DNA of 38,735 bases, taken from assembly GCF_000760515.2 (NCBI RefSeq), contig NW_013546401.1, positions 1 to 38,735 of the forward strand, given 5' to 3'. The translations under genes were made by a program, and so were the position numbers. A model generated the notes under the pieces. The model saw only the letters and a list, made by a program, of their open reading frames with translations, had not been told where the DNA came from and ran no database searches. This stretch comes from Mitosporidium daphniae (Eukaryota > Microsporidia). Below, in pieces: positions 1 to 12,800 of the stretch; position 1 is the first letter of the stretch; every line of letters begins with the position of its first letter.

Positions 1-1
1 C

Positions 2-1444
2 AGCTCAATCGTAAGACGAGCAGTATGTGTCACCGTTCTCGTGTTTTTAATCGTTGTGGCTCTGGTTTTGAAAAGCCCGACATCGTCTGGGGAGCCATCA
101 ACTGCGGCTGCAGCTGCCACGCCCAGTGCCATCTTGATCCCCAAAGTCGAAAACGCCTCCTCCAAAACATCGCGGATAATCTCACTCCAAAAACAGGACT
201 CATTTATGTGGCTAAAAAATTCCATAAAAAAGATGCAGACCCACTATACGGGTTTAGATGGCATGCTGACTGTAGCAATTACAGCGTGTATTTGCATCGC
301 TACGCTACTTGCGTTAAGAGTTGCATATGGTCTGGCCGTTCCGGCACGTTCTCGATCGAAGCATCTTCATACTTATATATTCAAGCTAGCTGGGATATGC
401 ACGGTGATCGGCTTTAGCGCTTATTTCATATCTTCCACAAATTCCTCCAAAAATTCCTCCACAGATTCCCCCACAGATTCCTCCAAAGATCAAAAAGCTG
501 AATACAACAGAGCTAATGGATTATTCTGTAATTTCGCAGGTAAATATCCTGATTACACATGGAGGTTGAAAAATGTGACCGACTTTTATGTTTTCTTCAA
601 TGGGTCTCAAGATAGGACGTATTTTCCTTCAGCATTGAAGCCCATGTTTTACTTTCCCAGGCAGGATGGCTTTTTTACTGCAGAAAAAATCCCGTCCAAC
701 GAAACTAGCAGCCCACCCAAATGGATTAGGTCTTTTTATTGCACCGAGTCTATCGAATTATTTCTCAAAATCTTTTTCATTTCTAGAGGCTTTGTTAATA
801 ACAAATCTTTTCCTGGGGAAACCTTTCGTGATGAATTAGATCACCACATGAAATGTGTTGACAATCGACAAAGCTTTCTTTTGATCCTTACGGAAAACTT
901 GGACTCTTTTCTCAAGAACGACGACGAAATATCCCAGTTTTTTGACCAGAAAACTCTAAAAAACGAAGATTTAGTACAAAAGTTTTTCAAAGGCAATTAT
1001 TCAAATGCTGCTGAAGAGGAGCAGAAACTACGGTATGCTGTATCTACTCATTTCAAGAAATGGGCTGATCATGCACTGGTGCCAGCTGTAATTCAATCCC
1101 ATGGTGTAAATATTACCGTGAAAGAAGACAACACCCTTTCTTTTAAAGGGGCAAAAGGTAAAATCTGGGAATTGGGAAACTATGTTGCTAAAAACGATTC
1201 AAATTTCACCTTTTCGCTTCAAGGCTTGACGAGCGGTGTATTAAAGATACCCATTTTGGGTGAAAAGCTCGAACCTTTAGATCTGCTCAAGGGAATATAT
1301 ATTTGGAATCAAGATAAAATGGATAACTTGGATCATATGAATATGAATATGAAGGCTGCACAGGGCGCGTTGATTGATGCAAGTAATTCCACAATTACGC
1401 TATTGGGATACATGTATCGGAATTTAACCGCCAAAAATAGTTAG
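2..1444 (+). CDS. Sequon-rich multi-pass membrane protein of unknown function, 5' end missing
   Basis: I do not recognise this protein. The frame is open from the left window edge with no start codon that I trust, so the gene probably begins outside the window; about 480 residues are visible. Three hydrophobic segments lie in the N-terminal third: one at the window edge (core VTVLVFLIVVALVL), one around residue 90-115 and one around 125-145. The rest looks like a soluble extracytoplasmic domain, with about a dozen Asn-X-Ser/Thr sequons (for example NVT, NGS, NET, NYS, NIT, NFT, NST, NLT). Between the last hydrophobic segment and this domain is a Ser/Thr/Lys/Asp linker built from five 12-nt repeats. 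It ends 73 bp before prp18 on the same strand. A secreted or surface glycoprotein is the natural inference; its function cannot be stated. Confidence 0.7.
   Translation, partial: SSIVRRAVCVTVLVFLIVVALVLKSPTSSGEPSTAAAAATPSAILIPKVENASSKTSRIISLQKQDSFMWLKNSIKKMQTHYTGLDGMLTVAITACICIATLLALRVAYGLAVPARSRSKHLHTYIFKLAGICTVIGFSAYFISSTNSSKNSSTDSPTDSSKDQKAEYNRANGLFCNFAGKYPDYTWRLKNVTDFYVFFNGSQDRTYFPSALKPMFYFPRQDGFFTAEKIPSNETSSPPKWIRSFYCTESIELFLKIFFISRGFVNNKSFPGETFRDELDHHMKCVDNRQSFLLILTENLDSFLKNDDEISQFFDQKTLKNEDLVQKFFKGNYSNAAEEEQKLRYAVSTHFKKWADHALVPAVIQSHGVNITVKEDNTLSFKGAKGKIWELGNYVAKNDSNFTFSLQGLTSGVLKIPILGEKLEPLDLLKGIYIWNQDKMDNLDHMNMNMKAAQGALIDASNSTITLLGYMYRNLTAKNS
431..490 (+). repeat. Five 12-nt tandem repeats inside the membrane-protein gene
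   Basis: Five consecutive 12-nt units (431-442, 443-454, 455-466, 467-478, 479-490) of the form TCCTCCACAGAT with a few substitutions. They keep the reading frame and encode SSTN, SSKN, SSTD, SPTD and SSKD, making a short hydrophilic linker just outside the last hydrophobic segment. Copy-number change would lengthen or shorten the linker without a frameshift. Confidence 0.9.
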
Positions 1445-1485
1445 TTCGAAGTTTGTTGGTGCGCCAATCGCCATTAAGAGGGGTC

Positions 1486-1507
1486 TATAAAATTAAAATT
1501 TAAAATA
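1486..1507 (+). promoter_or_regulatory. A/T-only box upstream of prp18, with TATAAAA
   Basis: The sequence 10-30 bp upstream of the prp18 start contains TATAAAA followed directly by a run composed only of A and T that includes AAAATTTAAAA. Similar AATTTAAA-type boxes occur upstream of most genes in the window, so this is a plausible core-promoter element. No transcription start data are available. Confidence 0.5.
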
Positions 1508-1517
1508 TCAATTCCAC

Positions 1518-2526
1518 ATGCAAGCATTGAAAGCCGAATTAGAGGCGAAAAAGGCATCACTTGAATATACACGCTCAGAATCACGTAAATTGTACGTTGC
1601 AAGAAGAGATATTGAAAAAGAGCGCGTGAACTCGTATCTATCTGCACATGAGGAGCGCCAATTGGTCAAAAAGAGATGCATTCCCCCACAAGAGACTGTT
1701 CCGTGTCAGCCTATTTCTTCTGCAGAAAAAAAGGAAGCATTACCCCACCAAGCTTCTTACAGCAAAGCTGCAACGATAAAGATAAACACAATTGAAAATT
1801 CAGAGGAGAACCGATTTTCCACGCTTCTTTTCGAGCATCAAGACACACTTTCTCTCGATCTCAAGATGAACAAAGAACACGGCATGACATCACACGAGTT
1901 CCTTTTCCTATTTTTCAAGTTTGTTCATTTTAATTTCTCACATTAGAAAATTGCTACTAGAATGGGAAAAGGCCGAGATCCGGCAAGAACCAACCAACGG
2001 ACAGGTGCTCCATCCTCAACTGCCCCACGAGCATAAGCCCAGGGCATTTCCGGAAAATCAAATGGCCCTGAAGGGCGTCGAAACGAAAATGGACCAGCCT
2101 GAATCTTTGCATCTGAAGGTGATTAGCGAATTGCAGCCTGTTGTCAGGAACAAGCAGTTTCTTTCCGAAATTTTTACCCAAACCAGCCAATATTTGATGC
2201 CGTTTTTTGTGCTTTTGCAAGAACAAAATATTCCGGACTCGGTGATTGAACACCTTATGGAGATTGTCGGCTTTTTGCAGACGAAACAATATGTCAAGGC
2301 AAACGACGCCTATATACGCCTCTCAATAGGTAATGCGCCATGGCCTATTGGCGTAACCATGGTTTGTATACATGAGCGTTCAGCTCGGGAGCGTATTCAC
2401 TCGAATCAGGTAGCACATGTGCTAAACGATGAGCGTCAACGCAAGTGGATCCAGTCCATCAAGCGGTTGATTTCCTTTTGCCAACGCGCATACCCACCTG
2501 CCCGTATTACGCAGGCTCTAGGCTAG
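1518..2526 (+). CDS. PRP18: Pre-mRNA-splicing factor Prp18 (one 28-nt intron)
   Basis: Second-step splicing factor that works with Slu7 at the spliceosome catalytic centre. Exons 1518-1918 and 1947-2526 join to 326 aa. The C-terminal half is the Prp18 helical domain: YVKANDAYIRLSIGNAPWPI, then GVTMVCIHERSARERI and VAHVLNDERQRKWIQSIKRL match the family almost residue for residue. The N-terminus is a basic coiled-coil region (ALKAELEAKKASLEYTRSES). The SFM/PRP4-like motif found in most Prp18 proteins between these parts is not visible, so the protein looks shortened in the middle. The intron (GTTTGT...TTAG) ends exactly at the TAG that would otherwise stop exon 1. An alternative donor at about 1898 (GTTCCT) would remove seven more residues, so that junction is the least certain point. 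A splicing factor fits an intron-dense genome. Confidence 0.93.
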
Positions 2527-2641
2527 CTATAAATACCGCAGGGTCTCGTCTCATTTGGAAATCGGGGGGGGGTTTAATTTCCATTTCGCTAGCGTTCTGA
2601 CTCCGCCCTTTGATTTGTTTTGGTCTAGTTGTATGATTAGT

Positions 2642-3658
2642 TTATTGAAGGCTCCTTGGTTTAAGCCAGCGCGCCTGTATGAATGTGCGCTCGAGATCGA
2701 GGCCATCTCTCGCGTTCACGGTCCGCCGCGTGACGTACCTGTTTTCCAGGACTACAAATCCTGCTCCTGAAAAAAGCGCCTTCGCGTACTCTGCCAATAA
2801 ATAGTAAATGGGCATGTCAAATGGGATCGGTGAAGGGTATGGTTAATGGTAAAGTTAGCCCGAATCACGGGTGATGATAGGAAACATAAAAAGTAAAGCG
2901 TGGAGGCCTACCTGCAGAAAAGAAGAAGGAAAGCGTCCCATCCTGCCGTACAAAAGTATGTTCGTCAATTTTTCTGTCCTCTTTAAAGCGGAGCTGTGCC
3001 AAATCATTAACTGCATAATCGCGGAAGAAGAGCACACTACCTGGCCGGAGGAGCTAGGATTCAATGCAGAAAGGCTTACCTCAAAGGCATTCCGGACCAC
3101 TAGATTATGGCTGGCTGGAGGTACTGCTGAAAGCATAAAGACGAGCGTCGCGAGTGTAAAGCTTGGATGCATCTTGGTCGTGTCAAGTAGGGAGTAAAAA
3201 TTCTTCCATGTTGGGGCTGGACTGGCATCCAAGCACAGGCCTTGCATGCCAAAATTACAGTTAATGTCTTGATTCTTGTGCATGGGAAGGCCAAGGGCCA
3301 ATTGACCCTGAGAGATATCTGTGGCAAAATCAAAAGCGGCCACCCAAAGCCGATGTGCAAACCGCTCATATTCGGGTGATTCCATGATCAGCTTTACTGC
3401 CTCTGTGGATATCTCGACACCATAGCAACGCAGCAATGGAAACTCTCTAAGTAACGGAAAAAGCAGATTCCCTACACCACACCCAATCTCAAGCAGGAAA
3501 TGACCTTCCCCCTCTCCAGACAACTCTGCAAATTCAGTACCGAGCCAGTGACGATCACGGAAAAAGTGGTCCTTGTTACGACGATAAAAGAGATTCCAGC
3601 TCTTCTCACCACACTCAGAAAGGTATTTGGACGTCCAAAATGGCGGTATCACCATCAC
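2642..3658 (-). CDS. tRNA N3-methylcytidine methyltransferase, METTL2/6/8 (Trm140/141) family
   Basis: SAM-dependent methyltransferase of the family that makes m3C32 in tRNA anticodon loops. Exons (complement) 3658-3080, 3053-2912 and 2790-2642 give 289 aa. Family signatures in order: WNLFYRRNKDHFFRDRHWL near residue 22-40, SAM-binding motif LEIGCGVGNLLFPLL at about 56, FMLSAVPP near 173, then LLRPGSVLFFRDYAVNDLAQ and FVRQDGTLSFFFSA after the first intron, and the C-terminal VVLENRYVTRRTVNARDGL. Intron 1 is 26 nt; intron 2 is 121 nt, the longest in the window. There is an unusual insertion of roughly 35-40 residues between the Rossmann strand FDFATDI and the VLSAV-type motif. Family assignment is firm; METTL6 versus METTL2/8 cannot be decided. 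It converges on prp18 with 115 bp between stop codons. Confidence 0.9.
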
Positions 3659-3857
3659 TTAAATGTACAAAATTTATTCAAACTTCGGACACCTCTGATA
3701 AGTGCGCATCCTTCAATTGAGCCGCGGCTATCGACCAAAAATCGGTGAGCCAAAGATCAGCATACCAAGGCACACGCTAATGATAGATGGCAAAAGGAAA
3801 TTTCAATTTCGATGCCACGACCACCGGGAGTCTGACTTGGTGACCATCAGGGTTAGG

Positions 3858-6800
3858 TCAGAATTCAGGATGCCATCGTGGGTCCACGCCAGAAATATCT
3901 TGACAGGCCTTCGATGCCTGTGAAATGAGCTCGACGATAGGTGCATAAAGTGAGACTGGCAGTGGTTGCTTGACCTTGGATTCGCTCTGGACGGTAGCTT
4001 GGGTTCCGGCTGCTGTTGATCCCCCATCCTGAATGTCTTCTTGGGAAAAGACGACCTGGCTCACGTAAGCAGAGACATGTGCAGAAATGATGTCCTTTTC
4101 TTTCTCGCAAGCAAGAACTTTGATGCGTTCTAAAGCCCCTCGTGCATGAATAGAGGGACCACGAACCCGTTGCTCCATCGTTGGCTGGCTACCAGCTAGA
4201 AGATCAAAGAGATCGCTAATTTCTTCAGAGCGATGGGAAAGTTCATCCGCAAGGGCATGCACGGATGGCACAAAGAGCCCATCTACAAAAACACGGCCCA
4301 AGAATGTTTGCAGTGCAGGTCCCATACGGAACACAAGGGGAGCATGCAGCACACGCATACCCGGTGCTTGGGTATCATAACGCAGCGATGAAGGGTCAAT
4401 TTTGATAGCACAAGCAGAGTTGGGCTGCGTCGACATTTCTTGCGAGGCATTTGGAGCCCGTTCAGTGGCTGATAAAGCCAGTTCATGTGCCGTAGCGTCA
4501 AGACGCTCAAACAGCGCAGCGCCAATCCAGGAGAGCCGACCGTGCGCCAAAGGGCCTAACCCAATTGAGGCTAAATCGCGCTGCCGTACGCTTCCCAGGA
4601 TGCTCCATCCCGTGATCAGAGCAGCCCATTGTAGTGCAAACGACTTGCGATAAAGCCAATAGTCTTGAGAATTGGCCAGCCGTGCAGCTACGAATGCTGC
4701 CAGTACTGAGGAACACGCCATCTGTATGTCCTGTTCTTTAGCCGGCGTTTGGGGCTTCATTGGCCCTGCCGTTGCAATTTCTACTTCCGCCGGCTGAGCA
4801 GCGGCGCCGGTGGTCGTATTTAAGCATTGAGCCATGGAGAGCGGGTCTACAATGATGTCTGGAGATGCAAGAACAACCATGCAGGATCCATTTCCATTCA
4901 GAGCATCAGAGGCAATTAGTGGCAACAAAGATGAATTCCACGTGAGCAGCGGAGATGCCCGTTGGCGAACCAGACGCCCCTTTGAGGCAACTCCGCCCAG
5001 CATCCAAAGAAGCCGCGATGCTGTGGCCGCACCAAGTATGGCATTGACCCTTTCGGTGTCATTAAAAATGGTAATAGCCCGCACACTGCCATCACTAAGA
5101 TATACCACAAGCCCATAATGACCATCTGTTTGGCGCAGGATGGCACCAAAGGAGTCGATTTTTGTAGATGATGCCCCAGTATCGCCTTTGCGTGGTAATA
5201 CCAAACGCTGACCAGGTAATTCGAGCTCATCATCCATTGGGAGACGTGGGAACGAAGAAAGCCAACGCGAAGTTACATGCACAGGGCTCACTACCACATT
5301 GCACCGTTTCTTTTTTGAGGGCAGGTGATTGTTTTTCTTTGCCGACATTAGGCTGTTTTGCACTTCCCCCAAAAAGATGATCATTGTCTCCGTGGCCAAA
5401 GGATGGACTGCCCGTAGCATAGACAATAGCGCTGCCATTTCGTCTCCATTAGAATCCAAAGCTTTGCTTCGAATACGTGCTGAAAGCGGATAAAAGAGAA
5501 GATTCGGGAAAAGGCGTCCAATGCGCTGCAATAAGCTTCGTAGCCTGGAGCCTAGCTCCATGGTTGAGCTAGAGCCCGGAGAATCTCGCAAGTCATCAAG
5601 CATTTCTTCCAGAAACGGTAGCCACGGAGCCAAAGGAAGCTCTGCCAAATACAGATCAAAAATGCCTGCAAGCTCTGGCGCCATTCGCAACATCTTCAAA
5701 ATCATAGAAGCAAGTAACAAAGCTTGACTGTGCGTGCACCCATTGCTCAGTCCAGAGCCATAGCGGAGATCCTCAGCATCTTCATCGCAAAAAGAGCGCT
5801 CATGCGAAGATGAGTTTGTCCCGTTTGGATCAGAAGAAGAGGCAGATGCCACAGAAGATGATGCTGTTGAAGGATCATTGCGTCTTTGGTTGGCATTTTG
5901 GTGATGAGACGCAGAAGAGGAAGAGGATGTTCCAAGAATCATTGCCTGCAAGTAACAGTGAATAGCATGCATTGCAAATGTTTGTGCGTTAGGCTCCTCC
6001 GGATACGGTGTCAATGCAGTAAATGAGGTCAACGTCGACGGAGAGGTTGTCCCCAGTGAAGTGGCGGATGTGATATTCAGCGAACATGGTGGTGGTTTTG
6101 CTAGGCCAGGAGATCTTCCAGCGGTCAATGAGGATTCATCTGCGGAGCACGTGCCAGCAGCTTCCACGCCCAAATCATGATTTTCTTCTTCTTTTTTGGC
6201 GATAAATGCACGGAAGCGGCGGCGATTATAATGACCCCAGGCAGCCCAGGCGCGTCCGTGGTTGATGTCCAGCTGTACTGCTTGCGAGTGAACCTTGTTT
6301 GCTTCTTCAATTCCGGTGAGGTTAAGAGCCTCCAAAAAACGGCCTTTAAGGGAAAAAAAGTCCGACTTTTGAGAGGCGCCAAAGTATGCCAAATTTGTAG
6401 AGTTGATAATCTCAAGCCCAGCTACAAGCAACAACGTTCCCGGAGACGCACAGCATGCCGTGGAACTGGATTTGGCTGCGCCTTGGTCATCCGCACATCC
6501 TTCGGTGGCTTGTGCCGTGCTGCTGTTGGTGTCCGTATTTGCACTTGTAGCCCCTCCACTAGCACCACCAAACGTAGCAGCAGCGTGAAGTGGTACGGCC
6601 GCTGTCAGCCATGGTGCTGACAGCGGATCGTAAAATGCATCAAGATAGCATTGTGCTTGCTCGCTCAACTTCCAAAAAGCATCTTGAATCTCGATGTTGG
6701 GCAGCGTGTAAATCTTATTGAGCAGCTGTACGCAAATATCTGGAAGACGATGGCGACGAGCTACAGTCGCAAAGCGATTGATCAGCCATGCGCTTTCATG

Positions 6801-9800
6801 ATAACCGCGATAAATCAGGGTTCCTCCAGAAGATGCAGCAGAAGAGGCCGAAGATGGGGCCGTAGATGGGGCGTTCATATTGCCAGGACCTGCGGCTCCA
6901 CCCATTATCACCATGTTGTCTAGTTCCGTAACGGTGGCTGCAAAGAGCCCATTGATGGCCGAAAAGAGAGACTGCCTCCAAGCAGCCAGCTCAGACCATG
7001 CCCCAATGGAATCATAATGGATGGAGGGAAGCCGTTCCCGCCAGGTGCCCAAGATTCCTCTGAGCTCTTGCACCATAGTCAATTGGGGCTGGAGCGGTGA
7101 TGCATTGGAAAGGTGAAGATTGCCCGCTCCACCGCCTCCAGCACCAAGGAAAAGTCCGGCAGCTTCCTGCACTTCCACAAAAAGCTGAAAGAGAATTGAT
7201 AGCGAATCATTTTGAGATGAGCCGATAAGTGGCCATGGCATGGCGGCCCATTGTGCAAGAGTCACCTGGAAACCTTCCTCGATAAGGCGGCCCAACTCAG
7301 CGACACGCCGACCAGAGAGGACTGTTGATCCAGAGGATGCGTTAGCTCCTGGCCCATGGATCCCACCAGAAAGGCCAGCACCAGCGCTGGTACCAGTACC
7401 GCCCCCGCCGATATTTCCAACAACTCCCGTGATGATTTGATGTAAGTGAAGCAGAGCATCGTAAAAAAGACGCTTAGGTGTTGGGGCATCCGCAACAAGC
7501 TCTAGTGCCGCGCGCACAGCGGCTTGATCTTTAGAGGTGCTCCAGTCCAACAAGCGCCAAGATGCATCAAGTGAGAGGTCGATGTCATTGTCTACCTTTG
7601 CAAGTTCAACCAAAACGTCCCATTGTTGCAGCCGCCGCGCAGCAGCGATCCATCGCTCCTGCCATTGTTGCATTTCATCCCCGCCTTCTCCGAATGAATG
7701 GGAAGAGGCATTTTCAGACTTTTTTGCATCACAAGATGAACCTTTCCGGGCACCATAAGCATCATAATAAAAGGAAGATCCATCACCGCTAGGGCAAGCG
7801 GTACTATCACACGGATCTTTCATGATGTTGACGATGTTTCCAACTTCGTTCTTGACAAGTGGTTCTGTGGCAAGACGTCCTGCTCGCGCAACAGCCTGCG
7901 CAGCCTCCAAAACTACTTGTGCACCTTCAAGATATTCGGCCTGTTCCAGCGAGCTCGCAAGAATGGTCTGCCCGTGGCGTGCCTGGCATCTCCGTGCCCC
8001 GAATGCACCATCACTCTCTCCCATTGCTTCATATAAATAGCCGAGAGCCTCATAATTTTGTGAAGCCCTACACATGGTCTCAAGAGAAAGTACAGGTGCA
8101 AACCAATTGAAGTTTTTGGCAAGGTACCGTAGCAGCATCTCACTGAGCCCAAACTGTACCATGATTTGGGGATGATGTAATGCGAGAGCTGAAATAGCCT
8201 CCAACAGCGTACATGCCGGTAGCGTGTGGTTTCGCGGGGACCAAGAAGTGGAAGAAGAGGAGCTAAGCAAATGATATGGCCGTGATAGATTGTATGAGAG
8301 ATCAGCCCCTATGGTTGAGAGCAATATCATGTCGGTTCCTTCGCGTTCGCGGTTTTGAGAAGCAGCTATGGCGATTTCGCCAAAACATCGTACCCAGCAT
8401 ACATGAGCCCAAGCTCCATCTACACGGGCTAGGGCTGAAATCGGACCTTGAAATTGGGAAAGTAAAGGTCCTCGAGCACGTTGTATGAGGGCCAAAGCTT
8501 CGTGGATCCAATATGAGGTCGCAATGGCCTCCCAGTTCTGAACGCCAAGAATATAACGCAGGGCTTTAAAGGGACCCTCCAGTGATGGTTGCGCAAATTC
8601 AAGAGAAAGATAAATCACCTCAATTAGCTGATCATACAGCTCAGGCTCGCCTCGACATTCTACCATCAAAGATAAAAAGTCTTTCTGTAGTTGAAAGGTT
8701 ACTTCTGAATGTGCAAATGACGAGCAGGGCATCGCTTCAGGGGTAGATCGGGAAGGAAGATCCATTGATACATGGGACTTTCCATACACCAGACAAAGTA
8801 GCTGAACCATAGCCCGGCGCACTTTTCGGATACTTCCGAGCCGAATCTTGGCTAGAAGTAGGCCCAAATCACCCCAATGGTGAAGATTATGATCACCATC
8901 TTGGCCATTTGGGTGATCATCACGGCCGGCTCCAAAGTGACCTTCCATGGCCTGATGGCCCGAATCAGAGGAATTTTCGCGGAGCTTCGCGTAACAAGAG
9001 GCAGCCATAAAAAGCAAGTCCATTTTCTCTTTCAACATGAAAGTTCCCCCGTTGAGCCAGTGAAAAATTCTCACCAGAATATCTTCGATTACGGCAAGAG
9101 GATAAAGCATCGGATGCGAGGTAATCATTCCGATCACGCCAAGGAATTTTTGTCGCTCCTCGCTAGATGAGACCAAGTTAGATGCCAAAGCATCCCTTTC
9201 AATGATATCAAAAATGAGTATCATTGCTAAGCCACGAATGGTGGAGAGTATCTCTTGAGGACCGCCCATTAAAATATCCTTTTCCGTGATAATGGCGGTA
9301 CAGAAAGCAACCTCAGAAGCAGAGGCCGGGGCTCCCGGCGCAAGTGCTTCGCGTGCCAGATCTGACAGCATGCTAATTAGCACCGAAATAGGAAGCAATG
9401 TTGGAGGTGCAGCTGCGATGGAGGCGGTAGATTTCGCCTGAAAGTCATTGTTATCTTCGTGAGCGTACAACACTTCACCAGCTATTGTCGGCAAGGCGGC
9501 AGTTGTACGTTTTGAAGAAACAGCGCCAAAGTTCGACCAAATAAAGAGCAAGACAGGCAGCAGTGAAGGAAGCGAAACTATGAGTGCCGGATTGAAATCA
9601 GAGGGAACAACATCCAGTCTTTCCACAACTTGACCGTTTTTCTTATAAAATAAAAGACCAGAAAGCGACAGTGAAATACGAAGCGAGAGCACAGATGAAA
9701 GAAGAGGAGAAGATGTCATTGCAGACGAGAATGAGTTTGCTCCCCCACTAACACCATGTTGAAGCAGCGATGTTGGGTATGAAAAAAAGAACCCAGGAAA

Positions 9801-12800
9801 AAGCGAAGGGATACGCTCCATAATTATCTTCACATATCTTTCTCGCTCTTCCTTGGCATTTACGCAAAATATCATTTCAAGCAAAAAGAGGGCATTAAGA
9901 ATCGATCGTAAAGGCTTAGGCAATTCCGAAAACGATGTCGCAAAAGCTTGAGTAGCCATGGGAGGTTCGGCAGACGAGGATGCCTGAGCTGCGTTTGCAG
10001 GCAGTGGGATCATGGACGCAGTTTGTGCTGGAGAGGATTGGAAAATCTCATCAACCAAATGCCATGGCAAGGAGAGTCCAGCTTCTGCAGCAGACATAGC
10101 CAGTTTTAATGCATATGCATCATACTCCAGGCAAGGCATTGATGATACCGATGCTGCCAAAGAGGCACCACCACCATTACACACCGTTGATGAGGGGTTC
10201 ACCGGTGGCGTAAAGGTAGGCTTTGCCATGAGAGAAGAAGAACACAGGGTATACCCTTGGCCAGAAAGGATGATTCGAAAAAGGGTTTCAGAGGTGCCCT
10301 CCCAAACACCAGGCCCAAGGATCGGTATCAAAGGCAAAGGTTGAGCCGCCTGGGCGACGCGAGTCCTTTTTCGCACGTGATGCTGCTTGGACGAAGATGT
10401 TGTTGATACTGGAGAAGGAGTCGTTGCAGATGAGTTGTTAATGGAAAGAGTTATAATGCAATCGATAATTAAGAGCTGGCCACTTTTCATAAGATCAGAA
10501 ATAGGTGATTGTGGCTGCGAAAGTAGCGAGCTTATCACTTCCAATGCCGAGTACCACCACCAACAAGGAGCTTGCCCCATTGCAGCCGTGATCTGCAGGG
10601 GAGATATGGTTTTTATTGGCGATGGGACACCTGCTGTTGAATTTTCTATCTTTGCTGATGAAGGAATCCCCAAAAAGGGAGGAAACCCTGGAGCTTTGTA
10701 TGAAAACGAGGTTGGTATCACGCGAGCTTGATTTGAGCAGGCGGTCATTGAAGCAAGAGCGCTCCAAACAATTCCGTGTTGTTGAGAAAGTGACGCCATA
10801 ACATGCTCGGATCCAGATATTGAGCCAAGGCCTTTTGTCATAGGTGGGCCATAGCCTGCAAGTACATGCAGAATGGCGGAAAGTACGCGTTCGAGCGACA
10901 TTGATAACGCTATTGTCAGGATCTCTATCACTGCAAATAGACGTCGAGAATCAACAATAGTGCTGTTTGAGCCACCAAAATCTAGCAATACACGGAAAGA
11001 AGACTCGAGTTCTCCATTTGCACCTACTTCATTTGGATGAGATGCATAAAGAAGCACCTGAGCCGCAGCGAGATTGTACCGATCCTCGTCACCGTCGGTA
11101 GGAAGTTCCTTGGCAACAGTAGTAATGGTAGTGTGGCACCACTCGTTTAAAGACTCCGAATTGAGACGAACCGACATTTTCGCGATGGCAAAGAGAAGGG
11201 CAGAAGAGCAGAACCCCCGCTTTTCGATGATTTTTACCAATTTTTCTTGTGAAACCTTGTCAAGTTCTTTCAAATCATTGATCCAAGAAACAAGAAAGGC
11301 CTCCCGAGCAGCCCAATTAGGAGGGTCATCACAGGGATCAACGGCATCGATAAGGCTGCAAATAAAGTTAAGATCACACTGTATACGCTGCTCAAGAACC
11401 TGTGGAAATGAATCCACCAATGCAGCTAGTAGAGGTAGCAGCAGAGGTGCATTTTCGTTGCAATGAAGCACACCATCGCTAGAGGACACCTTCGCTATAT
11501 CAGATGCCTTAGGAGCTGTGGCGACCAGCAGGGCGGTACCTGCTTGCCAAAGAACATCTTCGAGTGAAGTGGCAAAGGCATCTCCAAAACGAAGCAGTAT
11601 CCGCTCTCCTCCCTTGCGGGGCTTAACCTTATGTCTTTGGATCATCCGCACAATGAGGGTTGAGACACTCTCTGCAAGCTGCGGGCTCAGAAGCTTGCAT
11701 ACTGAAGAGGATCCGGAAGCGGAGGGATTCTTGCAAGACAATGGATCTTTGTCTTGTTGAAGATGCCCAGAAAGAGTACCTCTTTGTAAAGAAAGAAGCA
11801 TGGAGGCAACGACTTCGGAAAAATTTGCATTGGCCCCTGGGCTGTCCCTCCAGCTTTGATTGTTCTCTCCTAGATCGAGACGACTGGCCAGAAGCTCCCA
11901 AGTTCCTGGAGAAAGCACAATGTCCCGTGCCTCACTGTGCATCGCCATGAGCTCACAAAAAAGCCCAACAATACGATCATCCTTCAGTCGTTCTCCCCCA
12001 ACAATCACTTCAATGGTAACCGAAAGGTGTTTGCAAAGATAGCGCAGTACGGGCCTCCTGAAAGGCGAGGCTCTTGTCCTGCGAACCATTTCTTCAAGTG
12101 AGCACAGAGCGACCAGCGTCTCTTCTAGAAATACTGATGAGGTTGGTGGAAGCAGATGGAAGACATCCAAAATGGCTACGATGATGCCGATTTCTGGCGC
12201 CAAGATTTCTGGAGGCCCAGAAGGAGACGCCGCCTTGGCAGCTTCAGCCCATTGCCTGAGATGCTCTAGCAACTTGCGACCAATTTCGGCTTTAAAATAA
12301 GAAGTGAGAAGCTCAAGTAAGCGGCCGAGACCCTCTAGCCCAGGTATGGTTAACCGCTTATAATCGGAGAGGTTCATCAACACGGGACGAAGACCGTGCT
12401 GCATTAGCTCTTTCGGTAGCTTGTGCTGCATGGCTATGACGAGAGCAAGACCTGTTTTACTTGCGCCCACTATATCAGGATTTCGAGCATAAAGAGACTT
12501 GAAAAAGATGGACACAATTCGATTCCTGAGTGCCAAATGGTTTCCCGGTGCTGAAAAAGTAGGCGAGCCCATGGCTGCCGTAAGGAGCCGGATGCAAGCT
12601 ATGCGAAGCCGGGCCCCGAACGGGCCATTGCTTCCCTTGGCCACTGCTGATGTGACAGAAGGTGAGGAGGCAATCTGTGACCCTGAAGGAGTGGTGGCGC
12701 TCGGTGCAGGCGATGAAGAGGTTGTGTTTGAGGCTGCATGTGCTGGACCTGCACTTGAAGGTGTAGCAAGCGATGCTGAGACCGAATTTACTCCCATTGA

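Noticed and set aside
2555-2770. Plus-strand open frame of 71 codons after prp18
   Set aside because: The opposite strand of 2642-2790 encodes the conserved C-terminus of the METTL enzyme (VVLENRYVTRR...ARWLKP) in phase with its spliced exons, so the plus frame is antisense noise.
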